Assembly (NCBI RefSeq): GCF_014653695.1
Contig: NZ_BNAR01000007.1
Span: 186,001-250,000, forward strand
From: Lentzea cavernae
GTDB lineage: Bacteria > Actinomycetota > Actinomycetes > Mycobacteriales > Pseudonocardiaceae
Direction of reading: 5' to 3'
Length of the DNA: 64,000 bases
The notes below the pieces were generated by a model, which saw only the letters and a program-made list of their open reading frames with translations, was not told the origin of the DNA and made no database searches. Within the stretch, counting starts at the first letter, position 1; each line of letters starts with the position of its first letter. The position numbers and the translations under genes were made by a program. This document shows positions 48,870 through 57,971 of this stretch, piece by piece.

Positions 48870-50864
48870 CTAGCCGAGCTCACGCACCTCCCGGATCACG
48901 GTGACGATCTCGTCCATGATCTCGGTCAGCTCGTAGTCCTTGGGCGTGAACACCCTGGCCACACCGCGCTCGCGCAGCTTGGCCGCGTCGTCCGGCGGGA
49001 TGATGCCGCCGACGATCACCGGGATGTCCCCGGCACCGGCCGCGCGCAGGCCGTCGACCACGGCGGGCACGACCTCCAGGTGCGAGCCGGAGAGGATCGA
49101 GAGGCCCACGACGTGCACGTCCTCCTGCACGGCCGCGGCCACGATCTGCGACGGCGTGAGGCGGATGCCCTGGTAGACGACCTCGAAGCCGACGTCGCGG
49201 GCCCGCACGGCGACCTGCTCGGCGCCGTTGGAGTGGCCGTCGAGACCGGGCTTGCCGACCAGCATGCGCAGCCGCTCGCCCAGTTCCTCGCCGGTGGACC
49301 GCACCCGGTCGCGCACCCGCGCGATCTCCGAACCCGCCTCGCCGGAAGCCGACGCGCCGGAAACGCCTGTGGGGGCACGGTATTCGCCGAACGTCTCACG
49401 CAACGCCTGCGACCACTCGCCCGTCGTCACGCCTGCGCGCGCACACGCCAGCGTCACCTCGACGAGGTTCTGGTCGGTCTTCGCGGCCTCGCGCAGAGCG
49501 TCCAACGAGGCCTCGACGGCGGCGTTGTCGCGCTGCGAACGCCACTGCTGGATCGCCTCGACGGCGTGCTGCTCGACGATCGGGTCGATGGTCTCGATCG
49601 CGTTCGCGCCCTCGGCCTGCAGCGGCGACGGCTCGGTCGTGTCGAACTTGTTGACGCCGACGACGACGTCCTCACCCGCTTCGACGCGGCGACGGCGGTC
49701 CGCCAGCGACGACACGAGGTTCGACTTCATGTAGCCGGACTCGACGGCCGCGACGGCGCCGCCCATCGCCTGCACCCGGTCGATCTCCTCGCGGGCGCCG
49801 GCGAGGATCTCGCCGACCTTCGCCTCGATGACCGGGGAGCCGTCGAAGATGTCCTCGTACTCCAGCAGGTCCGTCTCGTACGCGAGCACCTGCTGCATGC
49901 GCAACGCCCACTGCTGGTCCCACGGGCGCGGCAGGCCGAGGGCCTCGTTCCACGCCGGGAGCTGGATGGCGCGCGCACGGGCGTTGCGGGACAACGAGAC
50001 CGCGAGCATCTCCAGCACGATGCGCTGGACGTTGTTCTCCGGCTGCGCCTCGGTGAGCCCGAGCGAGTTGACCTGCACGCCGTAGCGGAACCGGCGGTGC
50101 TTCGGGTTCTCGACGCCGTAGCGCTCGCGCGTGATCTCGTCCCACAGCTGGGCGAACGCGCGCATCTTGCACATCTCCTCGATGAACCGCACACCGGCGT
50201 TCACGAAGAAGGAGATGCGGGCGACGACGTCACCGAACTTCTCCTGCGGCACCTGACCGGAGTCGCGCACCGAGTCCAGGACGGCGATCGCCGTGCACAT
50301 CGCGTACGCGACCTCCTGCGCCGGCGTCGCGCCGACCTCCTGGAGGTGGTAGCTGCAGATGTTGATCGGGTTCCACTTCGGCACGTTCGACACGGTCCAC
50401 GCGACCATGTCCGTGATCAGCCGCAGCGACGGTCCCGGCGGGAACACGTACGTGCCGCGGGACAGGTACTCCTTGATGATGTCGTTCTGCGTCGTGCCGG
50501 CCAGCACCGACGGGTCCGCGCCCTGCTCCTCGGCCACGGTGACGTACATGGCGAGCAGCCACATGGCCGTCGCGTTGATCGTCATCGACGTGTTGGCACC
50601 GGCGAGCGGGATCTGGTCGAAGAGCTGCCGCATGTCGCCGATGTGGCTGATGGGCACACCGACCTTGCCGACCTCGCCCTTCGCGAGCTCGTCGTCGGGG
50701 TCGTAACCGGTCTGCGTCGGCAGGTCGAACGCCACGGACAGCCCGGTCTGCCCCTTGGACAGGTTCCGGCGGTAGAGCGCGTTGGAAGCGGCGGCCGAGG
50801 AGTGCCCCGCGTACGTCCGCATCACCCAGGGGCGGTCGCGTTCGCGGTCAGCTGGGTACGGCAC
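48870..50864 (-). CDS. ecm: ethylmalonyl-CoA mutase (Ecm), coenzyme B12-dependent
   Basis: A 664-residue mutase with the catalytic barrel (PWVMRTYAGHSSAAASNALYRR, GLSVAFDLPTQTGYD) and the C-terminal B12-binding domain with DxHxxG (GLDGHSNGAEQ) and GLSILSGSH. The RTYAGHS...LYRRNL N-terminus and the single-subunit length of about 665 residues match Ecm (MeaA) rather than methylmalonyl-CoA mutase. It turns (2R)-ethylmalonyl-CoA into (2S)-methylsuccinyl-CoA. GTG 50864 is used because GGGAGG lies inside the codons after the upstream ATG. An operator-like palindrome lies 29 bp upstream of the start. Confidence 0.94.
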   Translation of the reverse strand: MPYPADRERDRPWVMRTYAGHSSAAASNALYRRNLSKGQTGLSVAFDLPTQTGYDPDDELAKGEVGKVGVPISHIGDMRQLFDQIPLAGANTSMTINATAMWLLAMYVTVAEEQGADPSVLAGTTQNDIIKEYLSRGTYVFPPGPSLRLITDMVAWTVSNVPKWNPINICSYHLQEVGATPAQEVAYAMCTAIAVLDSVRDSGQVPQEKFGDVVARISFFVNAGVRFIEEMCKMRAFAQLWDEITRERYGVENPKHRRFRYGVQVNSLGLTEAQPENNVQRIVLEMLAVSLSRNARARAIQLPAWNEALGLPRPWDQQWALRMQQVLAYETDLLEYEDIFDGSPVIEAKVGEILAGAREEIDRVQAMGGAVAAVESGYMKSNLVSSLADRRRRVEAGEDVVVGVNKFDTTEPSPLQAEGANAIETIDPIVEQHAVEAIQQWRSQRDNAAVEASLDALREAAKTDQNLVEVTLACARAGVTTGEWSQALRETFGEYRAPTGVSGASASGEAGSEIARVRDRVRSTGEELGERLRMLVGKPGLDGHSNGAEQVAVRARDVGFEVVYQGIRLTPSQIVAAAVQEDVHVVGLSILSGSHLEVVPAVVDGLRAAGAGDIPVIVGGIIPPDDAAKLRERGVARVFTPKDYELTEIMDEIVTVIREVRELG

Positions 50865-50893
50865 AGCAACCTCCCACATCGTCGTTCCACGGA

Positions 50894-50911
50894 GCGTACT
50901 GGCCGGTAACC
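50894..50911. promoter_or_regulatory. 18-bp palindrome shared by acyl-CoA genes, site 5
   Basis: GCGTACT-GGCC-GGTAACC, upstream of ecm. It matches the ccr site in 5 of 7 left-arm and 6 of 7 right-arm bases. Confidence 0.5.
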
Positions 50912-50967
50912 ATTGCTGCGCGTGCGCTTGCTCACTGAATCGAGACCACTGAGCGCATGATGGAGGG

Positions 50968-51255
50968 GTGACGGGGATTTACCAGACGGTCGTCGTGTTC
51001 GGCGTGCTCGGACTGCTGGCGTTGACGCTGCGGTACTTCGCGGGCAACGACAAGCGGCCCGTGCCGGATCTGGACGGCACGGACTTCGGGTTGCTGAGCG
51101 AGGTGGCGGTCGTGCCCACGGAGGAAGCCGCGAACGTCCTCGTGCAGAAGCTCAAGCGCAACGGCGTGCGCGCCACGCGTTCGAGGAACGCGCCCTACCA
51201 GGTGATGGTGTTCCCGGCGGACGTCCCGAACGCGCGGCTCGTCCTCAAGACCTAG
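50968..51255 (+). CDS. small membrane-anchored protein (DUF2007-like)
   Basis: A 95-residue protein with one N-terminal membrane helix (about residues 5-22) and a small ~70-residue cytoplasmic domain ([30 protein letters not shown]) with an alpha/beta ferredoxin-like pattern as in DUF2007 proteins. GTG 50968 follows GGAGG. It lies between ecm and murA and shares its TAG (CTAG) with the convergent murA. Function unknown. Confidence 0.75.
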   Translation: MTGIYQTVVVFGVLGLLALTLRYFAGNDKRPVPDLDGTDFGLLSEVAVVPTEEAANVLVQKLKRNGVRATRSRNAPYQVMVFPADVPNARLVLKT

Positions 51256-52517
51256 GAGCTGACGCGCTCCACGTCGGCGCCGAGCTTGCGGAGGTTCTCC
51301 ACGAAGCCGGGGTAGCCGCGCTCGATGTGGAAGATCTCGTACACCTCGGTGGCCCCGTCCGCGCACAGACCGGCGAGGACGAGCCCCGCACCAGCGCGGA
51401 TGTCCGACGCCCACACCGGCGCGCTCGACAGCTTCTCGATGCCGCGGATGACGGCGTGATGCCCGTCCGTGCGCGCGTCGGCCCCGAGCCTGATCATCTC
51501 GTCGATGAACCGGAACCTCGACTCGAACAGGTTCTCGGTGATCATCGCCGTGCCCTCGGAGACCGTGGACAGCGCGATCGCGAACGGCTGGTTGTCCGTG
51601 GCGAAGCCGGGGTACGGCAGCGTCACGAAGTCGACGGCCTTGGGCCGCCCTTCCATGACGACGCGGAACCCCTCGTCCTCACCCTCGTAGACGGTGACCT
51701 CGGCCCCGGCCATGCGCAGCTTCTCGAGCACCAGGTCGAGGTGGTGCGGGTTCACCCCGCGCACCCGCACGTCACCACGCGTCATGGCGGCGGCGAAACC
51801 CCAGGTGGCGCCCACGATCCTGTCACCGATCACGCGGTGCTCGGTCGGCTTGAGCTCCGTCACGCCGTGCACCGTCAGCGTGGACGTGCCGGCACCTTCG
51901 ACCTTCGCGCCCATCTGGTTGAGCATCAGGCAGAGGTCGACGATCTCGGGCTCGCGCGCGGCGTTGTCGATGACCGTCGTGCCGGTGGCCAGCACGGCCG
52001 CCATCAGGATGTTCTCGGTAGCGCCCATGCTGGGGAAGTCGAGCCAGATCTGCGTCCCGTGCAGCCCCTCGGCCTCGGCGACGATGCAGCCGTGCTCGAT
52101 CCACGTCGTCGCACCGAGCTTCTCGAGCCCGCTCTGGTGCATGTCGAGCGGCCGCGACCCGATCGCGTCCCCACCCGGCAACGCCACCACGGCCCGCTTG
52201 CACCGCCCGACCAGCGGCCCGAGCACGCAGATGCTCGCCCGCAGCTTGCCCATCGCCTCGGAGTCGGCCCGATGGCTCAACTCGGCGGGCGTCGTGATCC
52301 TCGCCACGTCACCCTCGAGCTCGACCTCACACCCGAGACTGCGCAGCGCGTCCGCCATCAGCGGCACGTCGAGGATGTCCGGGCAGTTGGTGATGGTCGT
52401 GGTGCCCTCCGCGAGGAGAGCAGCAGCCATCAGCTTGAGCACGCTGTTCTTGGCGCCGACGACATCAACTTCGCCGACCAGCCTTGCGCCACCGTGTACC
52501 CGGAAATGCTCGCTCAC
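51252..52517 (-). CDS. murA: UDP-N-acetylglucosamine 1-carboxyvinyltransferase (MurA), Asp117 form
   Basis: A 421-residue enzyme that adds enolpyruvate to UDP-GlcNAc, the first committed step of peptidoglycan synthesis. [18 protein letters not shown] (N-terminal substrate loop) and [15 protein letters not shown] are diagnostic. The active-site residue at position 117 is Asp, where fosfomycin-sensitive enzymes have Cys; the same Asp occurs in mycobacterial MurA, which is fosfomycin-insensitive. The ATG at 52517 is the start. Divergent from the adenosyltransferase gene, with 35 bp between the starts. Confidence 0.96.
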   Translation of the reverse strand: MSEHFRVHGGARLVGEVDVVGAKNSVLKLMAAALLAEGTTTITNCPDILDVPLMADALRSLGCEVELEGDVARITTPAELSHRADSEAMGKLRASICVLGPLVGRCKRAVVALPGGDAIGSRPLDMHQSGLEKLGATTWIEHGCIVAEAEGLHGTQIWLDFPSMGATENILMAAVLATGTTVIDNAAREPEIVDLCLMLNQMGAKVEGAGTSTLTVHGVTELKPTEHRVIGDRIVGATWGFAAAMTRGDVRVRGVNPHHLDLVLEKLRMAGAEVTVYEGEDEGFRVVMEGRPKAVDFVTLPYPGFATDNQPFAIALSTVSEGTAMITENLFESRFRFIDEMIRLGADARTDGHHAVIRGIEKLSSAPVWASDIRAGAGLVLAGLCADGATEVYEIFHIERGYPGFVENLRKLGADVERVSS

Positions 52518-52552
52518 GCGGCAATCCTACGTACGGCCTTAAAGTGCCAGCC

Positions 52553-53125
52553 ATGGCGGTACATCTCACCAAGATCTACACGCGCGTGGGCGACGACGGC
52601 ACGACCGGCCTCGGCGACTTCTCCCGCGTCCCCAAGACCTCACCACGCATCGAGGCCTACGCCGACGTGGACGAGACCAACGCGTCCCTCGGCGTGGCCC
52701 TGGCCCTGGGCAACCTGGCCCCGGACGTCCACGACGTGGTGCGCAAGGTCCAGAACGACCTCTTCGACGTCGGAGCGGACCTCTGCACCCCGATCGTCCC
52801 CGACCCCAAGTACCCACCACTGCGCGTGACCCAGGCCTACGTGGACCGCCTGGAGGGCTACTGCGACACGTTCAACGAACGCCTGGGCAAACTCGACTCG
52901 TTCATCCTGAACGGGGGCACCCCCGGCGCGGCCCTCCTGCACCAGGCCCGCACCATCGCCCGCCGGGCAGAGCGCCGCGCCTGGTCGCTGATCGAGGACG
53001 ACGCGGACCGCACCAACGTGCTCACGGCCAAGTACCTGAACCGGCTCTCCGACCTGCTGTTCATCCTGGCGCGGGTGGCCAACCCGGACGGCGACGTGCT
53101 GTGGCAGCCGGGCGAGAACGCGTAG
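52553..53125 (+). CDS. pduO: cob(I)alamin adenosyltransferase (PduO type)
   Basis: A 190-residue protein with the PduO N-terminal ATP-binding motif YTRVGDDGTTGLGDFSRV, the helical-bundle segment DVDETNASLGVALA and RRAERRAW. It makes adenosylcobalamin, the cofactor needed by Ecm. ATG 52553 is used; longer upstream frames have no support. It is divergent from murA and followed by a 570-bp non-coding region. Confidence 0.95.
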   Translation: MAVHLTKIYTRVGDDGTTGLGDFSRVPKTSPRIEAYADVDETNASLGVALALGNLAPDVHDVVRKVQNDLFDVGADLCTPIVPDPKYPPLRVTQAYVDRLEGYCDTFNERLGKLDSFILNGGTPGAALLHQARTIARRAERRAWSLIEDDADRTNVLTAKYLNRLSDLLFILARVANPDGDVLWQPGENA

Positions 53126-53237
53126 CTATTTGAGGGTCGGGCTGGGCGAGGCGGACACGGGCACGGGCAGATGACCCCTGCGCTGGGGCGGGATCTGCCT
53201 CGCTACGGCACCTAGGTGGTGCCTGGCTGAGCAAGCC

Positions 53238-53322
53238 AACCTCGGACGCAGGCCTGGCGCGCGGTGCCACCAGGCACTCGCCCACGCAAAGCAACCTCGG
53301 ACGCAAGCCTGGCGCGTGGTGC
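53238..53322. repeat. two 30-bp direct repeats
   Basis: AACCTCGGACGCA, one variable base, GCCTGGCGCG, one variable base and GGTGC occur at 53238-53267 and again at 53293-53322. The copies differ at 2 of 30 bases and start 55 bp apart. A degenerate relative (GCAGCCTGGCGTGGCGATGC) follows around 53360. Confidence 0.75.
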
Positions 53323-53431
53323 TAACCGGATAGCCGACATCGCAAGCCGTCCATGCACGCAGCCTGGCGTGGCGATGCGAAGCGAGCCGTCCGAACCTGC
53401 TGCCGACTGGGCAGCGGTGCACCCCGCTCCT

Positions 53432-53557
53432 GCGATTGGGGCTTGACCTTGAGGGGCGGGGTGCTACCCCTTATCGGGCACGGCCGGGCGCTTTTCAGCC
53501 CGGCTTTTCCGGCCGTCTCAGCGCCCCGCCAGAGGCTCAAGGTCAAGCCCCAATCGC
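53432..53557. repeat. 126-bp inverted repeat forming a ~33-bp stem
   Basis: Bases 53432-53453 are perfectly complementary to 53536-53557 (22 bp). After a small internal loop, GGCGGGGTGCT (53455-53465) pairs with AGCGCCCCGCC (53520-53530) with one G-T wobble. The apical part holds ACGGCCGG/CCGGCCGT (53480-53487 with 53509-53516) and the overlapping GCCGGGC/GCCCGGC terminator hairpin. The whole stem is far larger than a normal terminator and looks like a mobile or repeated palindromic element. Confidence 0.85.
53483..53508 (+). terminator. rho-independent terminator inside the giant hairpin
   Basis: GCCGGGC (53483-53489) pairs with GCCCGGC (53498-53504) over an 8-base loop and is followed by TTTT. 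It would end transcripts from the adenosyltransferase gene on the plus strand. Confidence 0.6.
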
Positions 53558-53695
53558 AACCCCGCTCTTCGTCACGACCCGAGGGACCACCCTCGCAACG
53601 CGACAGAACCCAACGGAACGCGACCAACCCCCGCCAAACCGAGCGCAAAACGAAAAACGACCCGCCGGAAACCCCCGACGGGTCGTCAACAAACC

Positions 53696-54127
53696 TCAAG
53701 AAGCCCAAGGAATAGATCGTCCAGGAGGCGAAGACTCCAGCCAGGACAAGAACCCGGTCAAAGCATCCGGCCCCATCGCGATCTCGACCTCACCCGACGC
53801 GGACCGGCACCGGAGCACGGTCGCCCCGATCGGCATCGCATAGGCCTCAGGCCCGGTCGGCTCCCGCCGCGCGTCGATCTCGAGCCCGTCCCGGGGAATC
53901 AGCTCATTGGGCCCGGACCCGAGTGACAACACCCGGAACCAGGCGAACGAGTCACCCCGGTAGTGCCCCACACCCAGGTGCCAGCCACGCCCGCGATCGT
54001 CGAACTGACTGCGCAGGGCGACGTGCACGCCTCCTTCGCGCAGGAGCCGGATCCGGCGCCAGGCGAAGTAGGCGATGACGATCAGCACCCCAAGAAGGAT
54101 CAGACCGGCAATCTCGGTGATCCCCAC
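53696..54127 (-). CDS. DUF2550 family membrane-anchored protein
   Basis: A 143-residue protein. An N-terminal membrane helix (residues ~5-22, IAGLILLGVLIVIAYFAW) is followed by a basic RRIRLLREGG stop-transfer and a ~110-residue soluble domain (GRGWHLGVGHYRGDSFAWFRVLSL). DUF2550 follows atpC in most actinobacteria, as in Mycobacterium tuberculosis Rv1312; here it follows atpC too, after 22 bases. GTG 54127. Function unknown, possibly linked to ATP synthase or membrane protein assembly. Confidence 0.88.
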   Translation of the reverse strand: MGITEIAGLILLGVLIVIAYFAWRRIRLLREGGVHVALRSQFDDRGRGWHLGVGHYRGDSFAWFRVLSLGSGPNELIPRDGLEIDARREPTGPEAYAMPIGATVLRCRSASGEVEIAMGPDALTGFLSWLESSPPGRSIPWAS

Positions 54128-54149
54128 GGCTGCGGCCTCGTGCCCGGTC

Positions 54150-54515
54150 TCAGGCCGACTGTTCCACGGCCCGCACGCGCGCTGCCGCACGTGCGCGCTC
54201 TGCGTCGTCCGCGTCCTGCAGCGCCGTTCGCGCCGCGTCCACGTCGATCTCGCCCGCGAGCTCGGCGTCCTCGGCGAGGATCGACACGCCGGTGCCGGTC
54301 ACGGAAAGGAAGCCACCGTGCACAGCGGCGGTGACAAGGCCACCGTCCGTCGTGCGCACGCGCACCACGCCACCCTCGACCAGCTGGCCGAGAACGGGCT
54401 CGTGACCGGGCAGGATGCCGATCTCGCCCTCGGTCGTCTGCGCCGAAACTGAGGTGGCCTTACCGGACCACAGGCGGCGTTCAACGGCGACCAGTTCAAC
54501 GGTCATCTCGGCCAC
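54150..54515 (-). CDS. atpC: ATP synthase F1 epsilon subunit (AtpC), displaced from atpD
   Basis: A 121-residue protein. The N-terminal beta domain [18 protein letters not shown] ... [25 protein letters not shown] and the C-terminal helical hairpin are the epsilon fold. GTG 54515 follows GAGGGAGA. Normally atpC directly follows atpD; here it lies 4.8 kb away, after an MFS gene and two ABC exporter genes, all on the same strand. The 214 bp before it (54516-54729) have no gene; a weak TTTAGACT is the only promoter-like element, so it may depend on read-through from the ABC genes or its own promoter. Confidence 0.95.
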   Translation of the reverse strand: MAEMTVELVAVERRLWSGKATSVSAQTTEGEIGILPGHEPVLGQLVEGGVVRVRTTDGGLVTAAVHGGFLSVTGTGVSILAEDAELAGEIDVDAARTALQDADDAERARAAARVRAVEQSA

Positions 54516-54729
54516 GCGTATCTCCCTCGTCGTCTGGAGTCGATCTGAGTCTAAACGGTCGCCTGACGACCTTGCCGCCCCGCCCGGTGTCAGCGCCTCC
54601 GACGACCGCCGGAGGGGACTCGAGGACTGCCTGGCGTTGCGTTCGCAGGCACTGCCGCGCACGGCATGCCTGCTGCTCAGGACATTCTGCCGGACGCCCT
54701 GACGAGCACGTACGGCAGCACAGCTCGCC

Positions 54730-56457
54730 CTAGCCGTGCCACGAACGCCAGAGCGTCGCGTAGACGCCGTCCCTAGTTACCAGCTCGGCGTGGGAGCCAA
54801 GCTCCACGACACGACCCGCGTCGACCACCGCGATGCGGTCGGCGTCGCGTGCGGTCTGCAGGCGGTGCGCGATCGCGATCACCGTGCGGTTCTCCCGCAC
54901 GGCCGCGATAGCGCGCTCCGCGTGCCGGGCGGTGGCCGGGTCGAGTGAGGACGTGGCCTCGTCCAGCACCAGCGTGTGCGGATCGGCGACCTCGACACGG
55001 GCGAGCGCGAGTTGCTGGGCCTGCGCGGGGTCGAGTTCCACACCGCCCGCGCCGAGCAGCGTGTCCAGCCCTTCGGGCAACTCGTCGAACCAGCGCGCGC
55101 CGACGGTGCGCAGCGCTTCGAGCAGCCGTCCATCGACTGCGTCCGGGGCCGCCATCGCGAGGTTCTCCCTGACCGTGCCGATGAACACGTGGTGTTCCTG
55201 CGTCACCAGCACGATCCGTTGTTCGCCCGCGGCCACGAGGTCGGCGACAGGCACTCCGCCGACGAGCACCGATCCCTCGGCCGGCCGGTCGACACCGGCG
55301 ATCAGCCTGCCCAGCGTCGACTTGCCCGCGCCCGAGACGCCGACGATCGCCAGCCGTTCTCCCTGCTGCACCACGAGGTCGACGCCGTGCAGCACCTCGT
55401 GGCCGTCCACATAGGAGTAACGAACGCCTTTCACCTCGATGCGGTCGCCGGCGGGCTCCCCCACCGCGGGTGGGGGTTCGGCGTGGGCCCCGATGCCTTC
55501 GATCCGGGCGAACGACGCGCCGCCGCGCTGAAGGAACTCGACCCAGAACAGGATGCGGTCCATCGGCTCCACCAGCCGCCACACCCACAGCACCGCCGTG
55601 ACGACGACCTCGATCCGCACCCCGTCGGCCGCGTAGAAGAACCCGCCGACGAGCAGCACCAGGACGGCCGGCAGGACGTTCACGAAGGTGGTCACCGGGA
55701 ACAGCACGTTCCGCAGCCGCAGGGTGCCCAGCCGGGTGCGGTACGACCGCGCGATGGCGCGGTCCGCGGCCGCCACCATCCGAGCCCTCAGCCCGTACGT
55801 CTCGATCGTCCGGCTGCCCTCGCCGACGGCGGCGGAGATCTCCGCCACGTCCCCGTTGGCCGCGCTCTCCGCGAGGTACGCCGCACGCGCGCGGCGGAGG
55901 TACCAGCGCACCACCCACACCACGAACGGCGTCCCGGCGAGCGACACGAGGCCGAGCACCGGGTCCAGCCAGAACACCGCCGCGAACACGACCAGGACGT
56001 GCACGGCCCCCGCCAGCACCTCGGGCACGCCGTCCCGCAGGGCCTGGCCGACCGTGCCGACGTCGCTCGTCACACGGGTGAGCAGGTCGCCGGTGCTCAG
56101 CCGGTCGACCACCCGTGCGGGCAACGCCAGGGTGCGCGCCACCGCCTCCTCCCGCAACGAGGCGAGGAAGCGTTCGCCGAGCCTCGCCGTCCGCAGAGCG
56201 CTGTACCGCACCAGCAACAGGTGCGCCACGGCGGCGCCGAGCACCCCGAGCGCGATCTGGTCCACAGTGGACAGCGTCAGCGAACCGGCCTCCACCCCGC
56301 CGACGATCTTGCCGAGCAAGTAGGGCCCGACGAGCCCGGACAACGCCGAGAGCGCCGTGAGCAGGAGCACCACGGCCAGCTCACGCCGTTCGCCCCGCAG
56401 CAGCCTCACGGCCGCCTGACGCACCTCACGACGATCCGCGATCGGCAGCCCGGTCAC
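54730..56457 (-). CDS. ABC exporter half-transporter B with degenerate signature
   Basis: A 575-residue fused TMD-NBD exporter subunit with six membrane helices in residues ~25-300. The NBD has intact Walker [10 protein letters not shown], Walker [11 protein letters not shown]-loop LVTQEHH and H-loop IAIAHRL, but the signature that should read LSGGQ is [13 protein letters not shown]. It pairs with the next gene's product (GTG overlaps its stop) and would supply the ATP-binding half of the single active site. The substrate is unknown. It ends 214 bp before atpC. Confidence 0.92.
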   Translation of the reverse strand: MTGLPIADRREVRQAAVRLLRGERRELAVVLLLTALSALSGLVGPYLLGKIVGGVEAGSLTLSTVDQIALGVLGAAVAHLLLVRYSALRTARLGERFLASLREEAVARTLALPARVVDRLSTGDLLTRVTSDVGTVGQALRDGVPEVLAGAVHVLVVFAAVFWLDPVLGLVSLAGTPFVVWVVRWYLRRARAAYLAESAANGDVAEISAAVGEGSRTIETYGLRARMVAAADRAIARSYRTRLGTLRLRNVLFPVTTFVNVLPAVLVLLVGGFFYAADGVRIEVVVTAVLWVWRLVEPMDRILFWVEFLQRGGASFARIEGIGAHAEPPPAVGEPAGDRIEVKGVRYSYVDGHEVLHGVDLVVQQGERLAIVGVSGAGKSTLGRLIAGVDRPAEGSVLVGGVPVADLVAAGEQRIVLVTQEHHVFIGTVRENLAMAAPDAVDGRLLEALRTVGARWFDELPEGLDTLLGAGGVELDPAQAQQLALARVEVADPHTLVLDEATSSLDPATARHAERAIAAVRENRTVIAIAHRLQTARDADRIAVVDAGRVVELGSHAELVTRDGVYATLWRSWHG

Positions 56458-57956
56458 CGGCTCTCCTCCAGGTGCACGACCTTGTCCGCCTGCCCCGCCC
56501 ACAACGGCGACGACGACACCACGACGGTGGTCCTCCCCGACCGGCTCTCCCGCACCCGCTTCGCCACCGCGGCCTCGGTGACCGCGTCGAGCGCGGACGT
56601 CGGCTCCACCAGCACGAGCAGGTCCGCCTCGCTCAGCAACGCCCGCACGAGCCGCAGGCGCTGCCGCTGACCGCCGGACACGTTGCGCCCCTGCGACTCC
56701 AGGTGCGAGTCGAGCCCGTCCGGCATCGCCTCCACGACGTCCACCGCGGCCGCCGCGTACAACGCCTCGTCCAGCTCGTGGTCGAGGTGCTCCCCCACCG
56801 ACACCGCCTCGCGCACCGTTCCCGCGAACAGGTAGTCGTCATTGTCCGCCACCACCCCCGGCAGCCCGTCGACAGCAGCCCTGGCCTGCGTCGCGTTCGT
56901 CGCGACGACCACCGTCAGCGCGCCGTTCTTCACGTCCAGAGGCTCCGAGTCGGCGCTCTCCTCAGGCCGCAGGCGAAGGACGTCCACGACCCGACGCGCA
57001 GATACGAGCGCACGGGGAATCGCGTCCGCGCCCTCCATGAAGAAGGCGACCGGCACGGTGAGCGTGGTGACGTACAGGTACACCGCGAGCATCTCCTCGA
57101 CGGTGATGGCCCCGCTCACCACCATCCGCGCCACGATCCACGTGACCACGGCGAGGAACAGCGCGGGCAGCCCCCACGTCAACGCCTGCACCCAGCTCAG
57201 CCACGCCGACACCCGGTAGCCGTCCTCGAGGACCTCCCGCGACAGCCCCCGGAAACGCGACTCGAACGCCTGCTTCCCACCGACCCCGGACAGCACCCGC
57301 AGCCCGCCCACGATGTCACCCGCCCGCGAGCTCAGCTCCCCCTGCCGCTGCCGGTAGGCGGCCTCCACGGAGTGCAACCGCCGCAGGACGGGCCCGGTCA
57401 CCACGGCCAGCACCGGCACGCCGAGCAGCACCACGACCGCGACCAGCGGCGAGATCCGCACCAGCAGCACCGCCGTGACCCCGTACGCGACCACCGCCCC
57501 CACGCCAGGCCCGGTACTGGTCAGCGCGTGCGCGATCCGCGCCGTGTCGCCGTTCTGCAGGTACGTCATCTCCCCGGTGGAGAGCTTGCGCCGCACCACC
57601 CCGCCGAGCCGCGTGACGTGCCGGACGACGATCTGCGCCGTGCGCAACGAGGCATCGGTCCGCACGAGCGTCATCGTGCTGTGCCGGGCGATGAAGACCA
57701 GGGCCAGCCCCACGGCCACCGCCAGCAGGGCACCGCACCACCACAGCAACGCGACCCGGTCGCCACCCCGCAGACCCTCTTCGACGGCCCGTGAGATGAG
57801 GTACGGCGGCAGGACGAGCCCGCACATCGAGAGCGACCCCCACCACGCCCCGGCGAGCACCCGTCCCCGCTGCGCGAGCACGAGCCACCACAGGTACCGC
57901 CAGGGTGATCGGACGTCCGGCGTACCGGGGTCGTCGTAGGGGACGTGTCGGGCCAT
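56454..57956 (-). CDS. ABC exporter half-transporter A with NBD lacking Walker A, B and H-loop
   Basis: A 500-residue TMD-NBD subunit. Its NBD is short: the P-loop position reads VVVATNATQARAAVDG with no GxxGxGK(S/T), Walker B is LLVLVEPTSALD with Val in place of Asp, and the H-loop reads VVVSSSPL with Ser in place of His. The signature NVSGGQRQRLRLVRALL is intact. So it can only donate a signature to its partner's ATP site. It follows the MFS gene after 15 bases and overlaps the partner gene by 4 bp. Confidence 0.92.
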   Translation of the reverse strand: MARHVPYDDPGTPDVRSPWRYLWWLVLAQRGRVLAGAWWGSLSMCGLVLPPYLISRAVEEGLRGGDRVALLWWCGALLAVAVGLALVFIARHSTMTLVRTDASLRTAQIVVRHVTRLGGVVRRKLSTGEMTYLQNGDTARIAHALTSTGPGVGAVVAYGVTAVLLVRISPLVAVVVLLGVPVLAVVTGPVLRRLHSVEAAYRQRQGELSSRAGDIVGGLRVLSGVGGKQAFESRFRGLSREVLEDGYRVSAWLSWVQALTWGLPALFLAVVTWIVARMVVSGAITVEEMLAVYLYVTTLTVPVAFFMEGADAIPRALVSARRVVDVLRLRPEESADSEPLDVKNGALTVVVATNATQARAAVDGLPGVVADNDDYLFAGTVREAVSVGEHLDHELDEALYAAAAVDVVEAMPDGLDSHLESQGRNVSGGQRQRLRLVRALLSEADLLVLVEPTSALDAVTEAAVAKRVRESRSGRTTVVVSSSPLWAGQADKVVHLEESR

Positions 57957-57971
57957 GCCCTGACCTTGCCA

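Larger units (their letters stand above)
53126..53695. other. 570-bp intergenic region with repeats and a giant hairpin
   Basis: No gene is supported in this stretch between the adenosyltransferase and DUF2550 genes. It holds two direct repeats (53238-53322), a 126-bp inverted repeat (53432-53557) with an inner terminator, and then a relatively A-rich spacer. Open frames here are shadows of repeat sequence. Confidence 0.75.
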
